Shown here piece after piece: positions 7,575 through 15,444 of a DNA stretch of 15,526 nucleotides. The stretch is from CAZITB01 sp964542055 (lineage in GTDB: Bacteria > Planctomycetota > Phycisphaerae > Sedimentisphaerales > CAMDDF01). Under the pieces are notes generated by a model. It was not told where the DNA came from, searched no databases, and was given only the letters and a program-made list of their open reading frames with translations. The stretch covers positions 1-15,526 of the forward strand of contig CAZITB010000069.1 in the NCBI GenBank assembly GCA_964542055.1, read 5' to 3'. Made by a program: the position numbers and the translations under genes. Every line of letters starts with the position of its first letter. Positions within the stretch are counted from its first letter, which is position 1.

Positions 7575-9158
7575 TTATTTTCTCAATTTAATCAGAGCTT
7601 TTATTTCTTCGATGTCCAGGCTGTAAGTCATCACTGTATAAGTTACCGCTGCTGCCATTAATACCATAATTAAACGTAAAATGTTCTCAAATAAGCCTTC
7701 GAAATTATCTGTTAGCCCGATGACGACCACGCCTATCCCGTACATGACAGCAGAAGCAAATAAGGTTTTAAATATAACTTTACCGGAACCGAAGAAAATC
7801 TTATGACCAATATAGTTCTTCAGTACTATTGTCAATATCACAACCTGCAAATATGAGCACAAAGCTGTCGATAATGCCAAACCGCCTTCCTGCAAAAACC
7901 ATATAAGGGTTAGATTTAAAGGCAGATTAACTGCGATAGCCAGCAAAGCGCTTTTAACCGGCATTTTGGAGTTCTGCAGCGAGTAAAAACAAACCGTCAA
8001 TATGTGTTGTGAAAAATACCCGCAAAGTCCAATAGAATAAAGACGCAAAGCAAAAGACGTCGCTTGCGTATCGTTAGAGGTAAATTCTCCATGCTCAAAC
8101 AATATTTTTATCAACATCGGAGAAATAAGTATAAGTCCCGCAGTTGCCGGTATTGCCAGCGAAATTGCTAATTTTACACCTTTATTTAAGGTTTGGGTTA
8201 GGGATTCCATGTCCTTTTGAGCCGCATTTTTGCTCAAAACAGGGAAAATAGCGGTAGCCAGCGAAATTCCGATAACTCCTAGCGGAAATTGGTACAGCCT
8301 TTGAGCGTAATTCAAATGGGCAACAGAGCCGCGGAACATCGGGTAATAAATCCTGTGGTCGAATAATATGAAAAATGCTCCCTTTTCGTCCGATCCCGAA
8401 AATACCCAGGCGATTATATCATCTGCAAGGGTGTTAATTTGAGTGGCGGTCAACCCGATTATCATCGGCCCCATTAGCCTCATGGTCTTTTTCACAGCCG
8501 CACTGCGAATATCCCATTGTGGTTTCAAACGAATCTTATTGCTTTTCAATGCCCCAAATTGCATCAAAAGCTGCACAATCCCCGCCATTAAGACCGAAAC
8601 CGCGATAAAATATACCTGAACTTTGGAATTATCTGAAACAAACATGCCGCTGACAACGGTTGCCGTTATGATGAAAATATTCAAAATCACCGGGGCCGCC
8701 GCCGGGGCAGCGAAATGTTCGTGAACATTCAAAATGCCTGCCAGAATTGCAACCGTACAGATCATTACCATATACGGAAGCATCAGACTGCTGAGATTCA
8801 AAATCAGCTTGGTTTCCGCATTTTCAGCGAAAAAACTGCTGTAAACGCCCATTATAATCCATCCAACCACCACAGCAAGAGACAATATCCCCACAACCGC
8901 CGTTACGATGGTATTGGCATAAGCAGCGGCACTTTCTTTCCGCTCATGCAGTTCCTGGCTATAAACCGGTATAAATGAAGCCGAAGCTGCTCCTTCTCCA
9001 AATAGTCTGCGTGATAAATTGGGAATTTTAAATGCTATAAACCAGATATCCATCAGGGCGCCGGCACCGAAATAGTAAGCGAAACACATTTCGCGAACCA
9101 AGCCGACAATCCTGCTGAACAAGGTCAAGGAGACAATTTGCCTAAAGCCTTTAAACAT
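7575..9158 (-). CDS. murJ: Lipid II flippase MurJ (MviN family)
   Basis: A 527-residue multi-spanning inner membrane protein of the MOP superfamily that moves lipid-linked peptidoglycan precursor across the membrane. The N-terminal signature is intact: SRIVGLVRE, FGAGALMDIWF, KIPNLSRRLFGEGA and SFIPVYS. R16, R22, D37 and R50 line up with residues R18, R24, D39 and R52 that are important in the E. coli protein. The conserved AQRLYQFPLGVIGISLATAI segment is present at about 285-304. The length is normal for the family (about 510-530). Compared with E. coli, about 20 extra residues lie just before this segment (about 253-276). The ATG start has AGGT six bases upstream. The gene starts 22 bp after the rfbC stop with no terminator between them, so the two probably form an operon of envelope genes. 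Confidence 0.95.
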   Translation of the reverse strand: MFKGFRQIVSLTLFSRIVGLVREMCFAYYFGAGALMDIWFIAFKIPNLSRRLFGEGAASASFIPVYSQELHERKESAAAYANTIVTAVVGILSLAVVVGWIIMGVYSSFFAENAETKLILNLSSLMLPYMVMICTVAILAGILNVHEHFAAPAAAPVILNIFIITATVVSGMFVSDNSKVQVYFIAVSVLMAGIVQLLMQFGALKSNKIRLKPQWDIRSAAVKKTMRLMGPMIIGLTATQINTLADDIIAWVFSGSDEKGAFFILFDHRIYYPMFRGSVAHLNYAQRLYQFPLGVIGISLATAIFPVLSKNAAQKDMESLTQTLNKGVKLAISLAIPATAGLILISPMLIKILFEHGEFTSNDTQATSFALRLYSIGLCGYFSQHILTVCFYSLQNSKMPVKSALLAIAVNLPLNLTLIWFLQEGGLALSTALCSYLQVVILTIVLKNYIGHKIFFGSGKVIFKTLFASAVMYGIGVVVIGLTDNFEGLFENILRLIMVLMAAAVTYTVMTYSLDIEEIKALIKLRK

Positions 9159-9180
9159 AAGTACCTGTGTTAACTGCCAA

Positions 9181-9717
9181 TTATTTCAAAACGTCTTTTA
9201 AAAGCGGCGCATCGCTGTCGCGTTGTGATAATATCGGCTTTTTAACGGGCCAGTCAATATTAATTGTCGGATCGTCCCACTTTACAGTTATTTCGGATTC
9301 TTTGTTGTAAACTTCGTCGCACTTATATTCGATTTCCGCAACATCACTAAGTACACAAAAACCATGCACAAACCCTTTAGGGATAAGGATTTGTCTGAAA
9401 TTATCCTCCGAAAGCTCAACCCCGTACCATTTGCCGAAAGTATCCGAACCTTCGCGGATATCCACAGCCACATCAAAAACGGCACCTTTTATCGCTCGAA
9501 CCAGCTTTGTCTGAGCATGCAGCCCGGTTTGGGCATGAAGGCCCCTGACAGTATCTTTAGCGGACCTGGAATGGTTATCCTGAATAAAATCGTGTTCTAT
9601 CCCGGCCCGGCGGTATTTCTCTTTATTGTAAGTTTCCAGAAAAAAACCCCTCTGGTCCCGGAAAACATCCGGTTCAATAACCAGCACATCGTCAATATCT
9701 GTTTTTATTATATTCAT
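9181..9717 (-). CDS. rfbC: dTDP-4-dehydrorhamnose 3,5-epimerase
   Basis: A 178-residue cytosolic cupin enzyme (RfbC/RmlC) that epimerises C3 and C5 of dTDP-4-keto-6-deoxyglucose in dTDP-L-rhamnose synthesis. Family motifs are present: DQRGFFLETY (21-30), DNHSRSAKDTVRGLH with the active-site His at 61, KLVR with Lys71, FDVAVDIREGSDTFGKW (81-97), PKGFVHGF with His118, YKC with Tyr131 and ILSQRD..AP with Asp167. The length is normal. I take ATG 9717 as the start (GGGAA lies about 10 bases upstream) over a TTG three bases earlier that has no advantage. Unusually the active-site loop reads RGLHAQTGLHAQT, where most homologues have an aromatic after RGLH. The other rhamnose genes (rfbA, B, D) are not adjacent; murJ follows instead. 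Confidence 0.95.
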   Translation of the reverse strand: MNIIKTDIDDVLVIEPDVFRDQRGFFLETYNKEKYRRAGIEHDFIQDNHSRSAKDTVRGLHAQTGLHAQTKLVRAIKGAVFDVAVDIREGSDTFGKWYGVELSEDNFRQILIPKGFVHGFCVLSDVAEIEYKCDEVYNKESEITVKWDDPTINIDWPVKKPILSQRDSDAPLLKDVLK

Positions 9718-9750
9718 CAACTATTCCCAATTAACCTTTGAATAACTTCA

Positions 9751-9779
9751 ATCTTATTTTTCAGGCTTGAATTTATCAA
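9751..9779 (-). promoter_or_regulatory. Candidate sigma70 promoter for rfbC-murJ
   Basis: On the - strand TTGATA (9779-9774) and TAAGAT (9756-9751) are 17 bases apart, giving a leader of about 27 bases before the rfbC ATG. The -35 is five of six to consensus. A CTTGA-N5-TCAAG dyad (9766-9780) overlaps the -35 and could bind a regulator. Confidence 0.5.
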
Positions 9780-9857
9780 GTATTTTTAGCGTTATTTTGA
9801 AATGGACTTCCATTAAAAGTCTTAAAAACTTAGTGTCGTGTTACTTCCTATATCGCG

Positions 9858-9893
9858 GTTTTTAGTATTATAAAGCCTATTTTAACTAAAAAC
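9858..9893. promoter_or_regulatory. 9-bp inverted repeat directly upstream of the dnaG -35
   Basis: GTTTTTAGT at 9858-9866 is repeated in inverse orientation as ACTAAAAAC at 9885-9893 with 18 bases between. The right arm ends one base before the -35 TTGACT. The placement is suggestive of an operator or activator site. It could be chance in AT-rich intergenic DNA, or a weak terminator-like element. No regulator gene is adjacent. Confidence 0.35.
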
Positions 9894-9922
9894 TTGACTT
9901 TTTGCGAAAACAACTATATATC
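9894..9922 (+). promoter_or_regulatory. Candidate sigma70 promoter for dnaG-rpoD
   Basis: TTGACT (9894-9899) is followed after 17 bases by TATATC (9917-9922); an overlapping TATATA at 9915 would give 15. The predicted transcript begins near 9929 and has a leader of about 105 bases. That leader contains a second copy of TGTGGAGTT (9923-9931 and 9986-9994) but no clear gene. Confidence 0.5.
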
Positions 9923-10034
9923 TGTGGAGTTCAGAAAATTGTAAGTATTTCCCTTATCCTCAACGGCTTTATTGCTGTATTCGGTTGTGGAGTTAAATTC
10001 CCTGACCGGATTTTCTTTTTTTATGGTGCTGTGA

Positions 10035-11831
10035 GTGTCTTTGAAATTTGATAATAGCTTAATATATAAGGTTCAGCAGAGCAACGATATTGTTGAAGTT
10101 ATCTCCGAACATCTGCGGCTGGATCGAAAGGGCAAGGAATTTGTAGGCATCTGCCCATTCCACGAAGACCACAAACCAAGTATGTACGTCAATCCTGACA
10201 AACAGATTTTCAAATGCTTTGCCTGCGGCGTGGGCGGAGATGTTATCAAGTTCATTCAAATGCGCGAAAATCTTTCCTTCCCCGAAGCCATTGAGTCACT
10301 TGCAAAGAGAGCTGGAATAAATTTTGAACCTGTTAATACAAAAAACGATTCCAGTCCAAATAATAAAATCGATCCCAAAATCCTGGCAAATATCAATCTT
10401 TTCGCAGCTAAGTTCTTTAGAAGCAACCTGCAGGATCCAAAAGGCCAATATGCTATCGATTACTTGAAAAGCAGAAATATCAACGAGCAGAGCATAAAAA
10501 TCTGGGGTCTTGGCCTTGCTGTTGACAGCTGGGACGATTTGACAACCGCGGCAGCCAAAAGCAATATTACGGAAAAACAACTCATTGAGGCAGGCCTTGC
10601 AGTCCAAAGACCTCAGTCAAACGGCAGTTATGACAAATTCAGAAACCGCTTGATGTTTCCAATTATAGATTCCGCAAATAAAGTAATCGGATTCGGCGGC
10701 AGAACCCTTGCCGATGACCCTGCCAAATATATGAATTCGCCAACGACCGAACTTTTCGATAAAAGTAAATGTCTCTACGGCTTAAATAATGCAAGACACG
10801 AAATCGTTAAAACTTCCACTGCCGTTGTGGTCGAAGGCTACACAGATGTGATCATGGCTCATCAGCACGGGTGCAAAAATGTCGTCGCCACACTTGGCAC
10901 CAGCCTTACCGAAGGCCACGCAAGGCTGCTTAGACGGTTCGCCAGGAAGATCGTATTGCTCTTTGATAGCGATATTGCCGGCACCGAAGCGGCAAACAGG
11001 GCACTTGAAGTCTGCCTTAGACAAAAGATAGATGTCAAAATCACTTCCGTACCCGCCGGCAAGGACCCATGTGATTTTATCCTCTCAAACGGCCCCGAAG
11101 CCTTCAACCAGCTAATAGAAAGCGCCGTTGATGTTATGGATTACAAGTGGCAGCGAACAGGGCTGATTCTGGATAAATCCGACAACCTCGCTGACAGAAA
11201 ACAGGTTATAGAAGACTATATCAGTTCGATAGCCGCTGCAATCCAGGGTCGCAACATAGACATAATTACTACCGGGCAGATCATTTACAGGCTCCAGAAA
11301 ATTACCGGGATCGAAGAACGCCAGCTGAGAAAATACTTTGCCGCAAAAGCAACCGTAAAAAACAGTCACCTGGATATTAAGCAAAATGAGTCTGTTAAGG
11401 TAAGAAATGTCGGCCCAACCTATATATATAAAGCCCAGCAGCATATAATCGAAATTCTCTTTGCCAGCCCAGGGCTGTTTCAAAGCTATAAAGACAGACT
11501 AAAGCCCGAATTGTTCATAGACAGCGAACTTAAGGAAATCCTCGAACTTATCATTGAAGTCTTCAATGAGACTACCGCAAGGAACCTCCTGCAAAAGCTC
11601 GCCAGTAGAATTGAGTCCCCGAAAATATCAAGTATGCTCGTAGAAATGGAAAATAACGGTCATTTTTACGACAATCGCGAACAAGTTCTTAAAGAATCTG
11701 TACATGTTTTAGAGGATTTCAGCAAAGATACCGGACTTTTGGGCGGAAAAAATCTCCAAGACGGGGATTTAATAAAATTAATGGAAAACGCATCAAAACC
11801 CGATATGCGTAAAACAGGAATCGTATTTTAG
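10035..11831 (+). CDS. dnaG: DNA primase
   Basis: A 598-residue replicative primase that makes RNA primers at the fork and works with the DnaB helicase. The N-terminal zinc-binding domain is complete: C40-PF-H43 and C61-FA-C64. The RNA polymerase domain has RNRLMFPI (204-211) and VIGFGGR. The TOPRIM metal site shows EGYTD (267-271; EGYMD in many homologues), DSD (311-313) and KDPCDF (343-348). Residues from about 430 to the end fit the helicase-binding region, with Y.AQ..I.E.LF. The length is normal. The start is uncertain: GTG at 10035 follows directly after a TGA, and no good Shine-Dalgarno is visible; TTG at 10041 is the alternative. rpoD begins 22 bp after its stop, so the two are surely co-transcribed. 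rpsU, often first in this operon, is absent from the window. Confidence 0.96.
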   Translation: MSLKFDNSLIYKVQQSNDIVEVISEHLRLDRKGKEFVGICPFHEDHKPSMYVNPDKQIFKCFACGVGGDVIKFIQMRENLSFPEAIESLAKRAGINFEPVNTKNDSSPNNKIDPKILANINLFAAKFFRSNLQDPKGQYAIDYLKSRNINEQSIKIWGLGLAVDSWDDLTTAAAKSNITEKQLIEAGLAVQRPQSNGSYDKFRNRLMFPIIDSANKVIGFGGRTLADDPAKYMNSPTTELFDKSKCLYGLNNARHEIVKTSTAVVVEGYTDVIMAHQHGCKNVVATLGTSLTEGHARLLRRFARKIVLLFDSDIAGTEAANRALEVCLRQKIDVKITSVPAGKDPCDFILSNGPEAFNQLIESAVDVMDYKWQRTGLILDKSDNLADRKQVIEDYISSIAAAIQGRNIDIITTGQIIYRLQKITGIEERQLRKYFAAKATVKNSHLDIKQNESVKVRNVGPTYIYKAQQHIIEILFASPGLFQSYKDRLKPELFIDSELKEILELIIEVFNETTARNLLQKLASRIESPKISSMLVEMENNGHFYDNREQVLKESVHVLEDFSKDTGLLGGKNLQDGDLIKLMENASKPDMRKTGIVF

Positions 11832-11853
11832 TTGATGATAGGAAATCACGTAA

Positions 11854-13701
11854 GTGGCAAAAAAGCAAATTAAAAAGACAAAACAGGTCGAGCTGCAAGT
11901 CAAAGTTGAAATAGAAGAATCTGAGGATCAAAACCTGGATATCCAAAATCCTGAAGATCAAGCTGATTCTAACCAAGACTCAGAGGATGTAAAACCGGAG
12001 ATGCCCCTTTCTGCCGAAGATATAGTTGAGAAAAAAATGGCAGAACTGATCGTCAGGGGTAAGAAAAAGGGGTATCTTACCTATGAAGAAATGAATGACG
12101 AACTTCCTGACGAAGCAGTTACCCCAAACAGGCTCGATAATCTTTTGATGACTCTTGATGAAGCGGGCGTTTCACTAATTGATGAAGCCGATCTTGCTAA
12201 ACGAAAACTCGAAGAAGAAGATTTCGATGAAGATGATGTCGAGATCGATGATGAATTCGAGGAAGAGGAAGATGGCGAGGACGAAGAAGATATCTCTCTC
12301 GAAACAGAGCTTGAATCCGTCGGCAAAAGGATCGATGACCCGGTAAGAATGTATCTGACACAGATGGGTGAAATTCCGCTGCTTACAAGGGACGAAGAAA
12401 TATCGCTTGCCAGAAAAATCGAACTTACCAGGATGGCTTTCAGACGAAAAGTTCTCGAAAGCGATTACTGCGCTGTTTCTGCCGTTGAAATTCTTCAGCA
12501 GGTCCATGATGGACTTTTACCCTTTGATCGAACAATGAAAATGAGCACCGGCGAAAATCTGATCCGTTCGGTTGTCAAAAAAAGACTCCCCGAAAATCTC
12601 ACAACCGTACAGAATCTGCTTGAAAAAAATGTTGTTCTATTTGAAGAATACTCTCAGTCAACCGATAAAAATAAAATCAAGCTGGCGCTAAAAAAACTCA
12701 AAAGGAACAGGCGAAAAGTTGCCACTTTGCTTGAAGAGTTAAGCCTTAGAACCAGCAGAATTCAGCCGATGATGAACAAGATCATCTCTATGAGAAAGAA
12801 GATTCAGCAATTGCAGGATCTGATTATCGATGCTCCCGATAATGATTACACCGAAGAGGATGTAAATGCCATGAAGCAGGAGCTAAGCGGCATTACAATG
12901 CTGCTGCTGGAAACTCCAAAACAGCTCGATAAAAGAATCCGAGCAATAAACGCGGTGTTCGGCGAATACGAAGATGCCAAGAAAAAACTCTCAAGCGGTA
13001 ACTTGCGTCTGGTAGTTTCGATCGCTAAAAAGTACCGCAACCGCGGTCTTAGCTTTTTGGATATCATTCAGGAAGGTAATACCGGCTTGATGCGTGCAGT
13101 CGATAAGTACGAATACCGCAGAGGCTACAAGTTCAGCACCTATGCCACATGGTGGATTCGCCAGGCCATAACCCGTGCTATCGCCGACCATGCAAGAACT
13201 ATCCGTATCCCGGTACACATGATCGAAACGATGAGCAAGCTGCGCACCGTCAGCAAGAACCTGCTCCAGAAACTCGGACGCGAGCCAACCATCGAGGAAA
13301 TTTCCAAGGAAGTCGAAATGTCTATCGCTGAAGTTCGCAGAGTTTTGAAAATTTCAAAACATCCTATCAGCCTTGACAGACCTATCGGCGAAAGCGAAGA
13401 CAGTTACTTTGGTGACTTTATTGAAGACGACTCCGCCGATTCGCCCGTGCAATCCGCAACTCAGGAAATGCTCAAGGACCGCATCGAACAGATTCTAAAT
13501 ACGCTGACATATCGTGAGCGTGAGATCATTAAGTTGCGATATGGTATCGGTGACGGTTATACTTATACCCTCGAAGAAGTAGGGCGTATATTCAAGGTAA
13601 CCCGCGAGCGTGTCCGACAGGTCGAAGCTAAAGCAATCAGAAAGCTTCAGCACCCGGTTCGTTCCAGAAAGCTCGAAGGTTTCCTCGAACACCGAGCATA
13701 A
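11854..13701 (+). CDS. rpoD: Primary RNA polymerase sigma factor (sigma70)
   Basis: A 615-residue housekeeping sigma factor. Region 1.1 is at about 53-112 (VRGKKKGYLTYEEMNDELP). It is followed by a very acidic linker (about 118-152), then region 1.2 (DPVRMYLTQMGEIPLLTRDEE, 162-182). A large helical non-conserved region spans about 193-370. Region 2 at about 377-447 includes the -10 recognition helix (YKFSTYATWWIRQAITRAI). Region 3 is at about 457-530, and region 4 (545-610) ends with the -35-binding helix VTRERVRQVEAKAIRKL. All parts expected of a primary sigma are present. The GTG start (MAKKQIKKTK) has AGGA 10 bases upstream. It is the last gene of the dnaG-rpoD unit and is followed by a strong terminator. 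The TTGACT/TATAAT-like promoters elsewhere in the window fit this sigma. Confidence 0.97.
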   Translation: MAKKQIKKTKQVELQVKVEIEESEDQNLDIQNPEDQADSNQDSEDVKPEMPLSAEDIVEKKMAELIVRGKKKGYLTYEEMNDELPDEAVTPNRLDNLLMTLDEAGVSLIDEADLAKRKLEEEDFDEDDVEIDDEFEEEEDGEDEEDISLETELESVGKRIDDPVRMYLTQMGEIPLLTRDEEISLARKIELTRMAFRRKVLESDYCAVSAVEILQQVHDGLLPFDRTMKMSTGENLIRSVVKKRLPENLTTVQNLLEKNVVLFEEYSQSTDKNKIKLALKKLKRNRRKVATLLEELSLRTSRIQPMMNKIISMRKKIQQLQDLIIDAPDNDYTEEDVNAMKQELSGITMLLLETPKQLDKRIRAINAVFGEYEDAKKKLSSGNLRLVVSIAKKYRNRGLSFLDIIQEGNTGLMRAVDKYEYRRGYKFSTYATWWIRQAITRAIADHARTIRIPVHMIETMSKLRTVSKNLLQKLGREPTIEEISKEVEMSIAEVRRVLKISKHPISLDRPIGESEDSYFGDFIEDDSADSPVQSATQEMLKDRIEQILNTLTYREREIIKLRYGIGDGYTYTLEEVGRIFKVTRERVRQVEAKAIRKLQHPVRSRKLEGFLEHRA

Positions 13702-13719
13702 AATAAATGTTTGCAAAAC

Positions 13720-13753
13720 AAAAACCTCCCCGATTTTCCGAGGAGGTTTTTTT
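13720..13753. terminator. Bidirectional terminator between rpoD and carB
   Basis: AAAAACCTCC (13720-13729) pairs with GGAGGTTTTT (13742-13751). The stem extends through one C/A mismatch to CG/CG, with loop ATTTTC. Seven T residues follow on the + strand (13747-13753), and a run of A residues precedes the stem, giving T residues on the - strand. It therefore serves both convergent transcripts, rpoD from the left and the carB half from the right. Confidence 0.9.
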
Positions 13754-13775
13754 AATTTCTGATTTTTAAAAACTG

Positions 13776-15356
13776 TTACAAAGCCGCGGTATATTCCTGG
13801 ATCGATTTTACAGTAAACGACTGATCTTTCAATCGCTCTATTGCATGTGCGACCGCAATAGCTCCTGGAACCGTTGTCACTAATGGAACATTTCGTTTCC
13901 ATGCAGTTGTACGAATCTTGACCTCATCCTTTCGCGGGTTTTTGCCGCTTGGTGTGTTTATAATGAAACTCACTTCGCCGTTAATCATCAAGTCAACAAC
14001 GTTCGGTTGACCATGAGTTACTTTTTTAATGAGATTGTTTTTGATCTCAGCTTCATCAAGCCATTGGCTTGTTCCGAATGTCGCATAAATTATAAAACCA
14101 AGCTCATCGAGTTTCTTGGCCACATTCAACATAGCCTGTGTTTTATTTACATCGCTTATGCTTATAAACACATTTCCGCCCGAAGGAAGTTTTTGTCCCG
14201 CTGCCAGCTGGGACTTCGCAAACGCCATCCCAAAATCATCGGCAATACCCATAACCTCGCCCGTGCTTTTCATCTCGGGGCTAAGCTGAGTATCGACTCC
14301 TTCGAATCGCGCAAACGGGAAAACGGCTTCTTTAACTGAAACATGCTGAGGAATAATCTCTTCGGTAAAGTTAAGCTCCTTCAAAGTCTTTCCAAGCATT
14401 ACCTGTGTAGCGATTTTTGCCAGGCTCCTTCCAATGGCTTTACTTACAAACGGCACGGTTCTCGAAGCCCTCGGGTTCACTTCCAGTATGAAAATATCAT
14501 CGCCGCGAACAGCAAACTGAATGTTCAGCAAGCCCCGAACCTTCAATGCAAACGCTATCTTTTTGGTCTGTTCTTTAATCTGGTCAGTGATTTCACTGCT
14601 GAGTATCTGTGCCGGTATAACGCAAGCCGAATCACCCGAATGCACTCCGGCTTCTTCTATATGCTCCATAACCGCCCCGATCACACAATCGGTTCCATCG
14701 CAAATGGCGTCAACATCAACCTCCATAGCTTCTTCCAGAAACTTATCAATCAACACCGGCTTTTCCGGAGAAGCCACAACCGCCTTATCCATATATTCTT
14801 CCAGTTCGGAATCGCTGTAAACGATTTCCATCGCACGCCCGCCAAGCACATAACTTGGCCTTACCAGCACCGGGTAGCCGATACGGTTAGCAATTTTCTC
14901 AACTGTCGCAAAATCATAACCGGTGTCATTTGGAGGCTGTTTGATATTCAATTTCGTAATAAGCTGCTTGAACCGCTCACGGTCCTCGGCGATATCGATC
15001 GAATCGCTGCTGGTACCCAGAAGTTTTACACCTTCTTTTTCCAGCGGCACTGAAAGATTCAAAGGCGTCTGTCCGCCGAACTGAACTATCGTTCCGATGG
15101 GCTGTTCAACTTCGATAATATTAAGAACATCCTCTGCGGTCATCGGCTCAAAGTATAACCTGCTGGAAATATCATAATCGGTACTGACCGTTTCCGGATT
15201 ACAGTTTACCATAATAGCTTCATAGCCCATTTCTTTCGCAGCCAGGGCGGCATGAACACAGCAATAATCGAACTCGATTCCCTGGCCGATCCTGTTTGGG
15301 CCTCCGCCCAGAATCACAACTCTGCCCTTACTTTTTACCGACTGATCATTAGACAT
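13776..15356 (-). CDS. carB: Carbamoyl phosphate synthase large subunit, C-terminal half only (split carB)
   Basis: A 526-residue protein equal to the second half of CarB (full-length about 1070). It carries the carbamate-phosphorylating ATP-grasp unit and the allosteric MGS-like domain that feed arginine and pyrimidine synthesis. Motifs seen include GGGPNRIGQGIEFDYCCVHA near the start, VQFGGQTPLNL, RPSYVLGGRAMEIVY, VDVDAICDG, EHIEEAGVHSGDSAC and EVNPRASRTVPFVSKA. The MGS-like end has GGNVFISISD, YATFGTSQWL and FIINTPSGK. The first half, with the bicarbonate-phosphorylating ATP-grasp unit, is missing. This looks like a genuine start, not a frameshift: the ATG at 15356 has GAGGA about eight bases upstream, and an in-frame TGA lies four codons before it. 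The preceding sequence shows none of the CarB linker. The N-terminal half must lie elsewhere if the enzyme works. Confidence 0.9.
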   Translation of the reverse strand: MSNDQSVKSKGRVVILGGGPNRIGQGIEFDYCCVHAALAAKEMGYEAIMVNCNPETVSTDYDISSRLYFEPMTAEDVLNIIEVEQPIGTIVQFGGQTPLNLSVPLEKEGVKLLGTSSDSIDIAEDRERFKQLITKLNIKQPPNDTGYDFATVEKIANRIGYPVLVRPSYVLGGRAMEIVYSDSELEEYMDKAVVASPEKPVLIDKFLEEAMEVDVDAICDGTDCVIGAVMEHIEEAGVHSGDSACVIPAQILSSEITDQIKEQTKKIAFALKVRGLLNIQFAVRGDDIFILEVNPRASRTVPFVSKAIGRSLAKIATQVMLGKTLKELNFTEEIIPQHVSVKEAVFPFARFEGVDTQLSPEMKSTGEVMGIADDFGMAFAKSQLAAGQKLPSGGNVFISISDVNKTQAMLNVAKKLDELGFIIYATFGTSQWLDEAEIKNNLIKKVTHGQPNVVDLMINGEVSFIINTPSGKNPRKDEVKIRTTAWKRNVPLVTTVPGAIAVAHAIERLKDQSFTVKSIQEYTAAL

Positions 15357-15406
15357 ATTATTTCCTCAACTTACAGTTTCTTCTCGGGGTATTTCAAATT
15401 AAGCCA

Positions 15407-15435
15407 CATATACCAAAAATCGACCCAAAAGGCAA
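15407..15435 (-). promoter_or_regulatory. Candidate sigma70 promoter for the carB C-terminal half
   Basis: On the - strand TTGCCT (15435-15430) and TATATG (15412-15407) are 17 bases apart, lying between the upstream gene's stop and the carB ATG. Both hexamers match consensus at four of six positions. If real, it supports separate expression of this half. Confidence 0.35.
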
Positions 15436-15444
15436 AACATAAAC

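Noticed and set aside
12081..12326. Ser-rich open frame on the - strand opposite rpoD
   Set aside because: It is the antisense reading of the Asp/Glu-rich linker of RpoD (GAA/GAT codons read backwards give Ser). It has no independent start signal or family.
14343..15053. 236-codon open frame on the + strand opposite carB
   Set aside because: It is antisense to strongly conserved CarB motifs and its product resembles no protein. It arises from the codon bias of the real gene.
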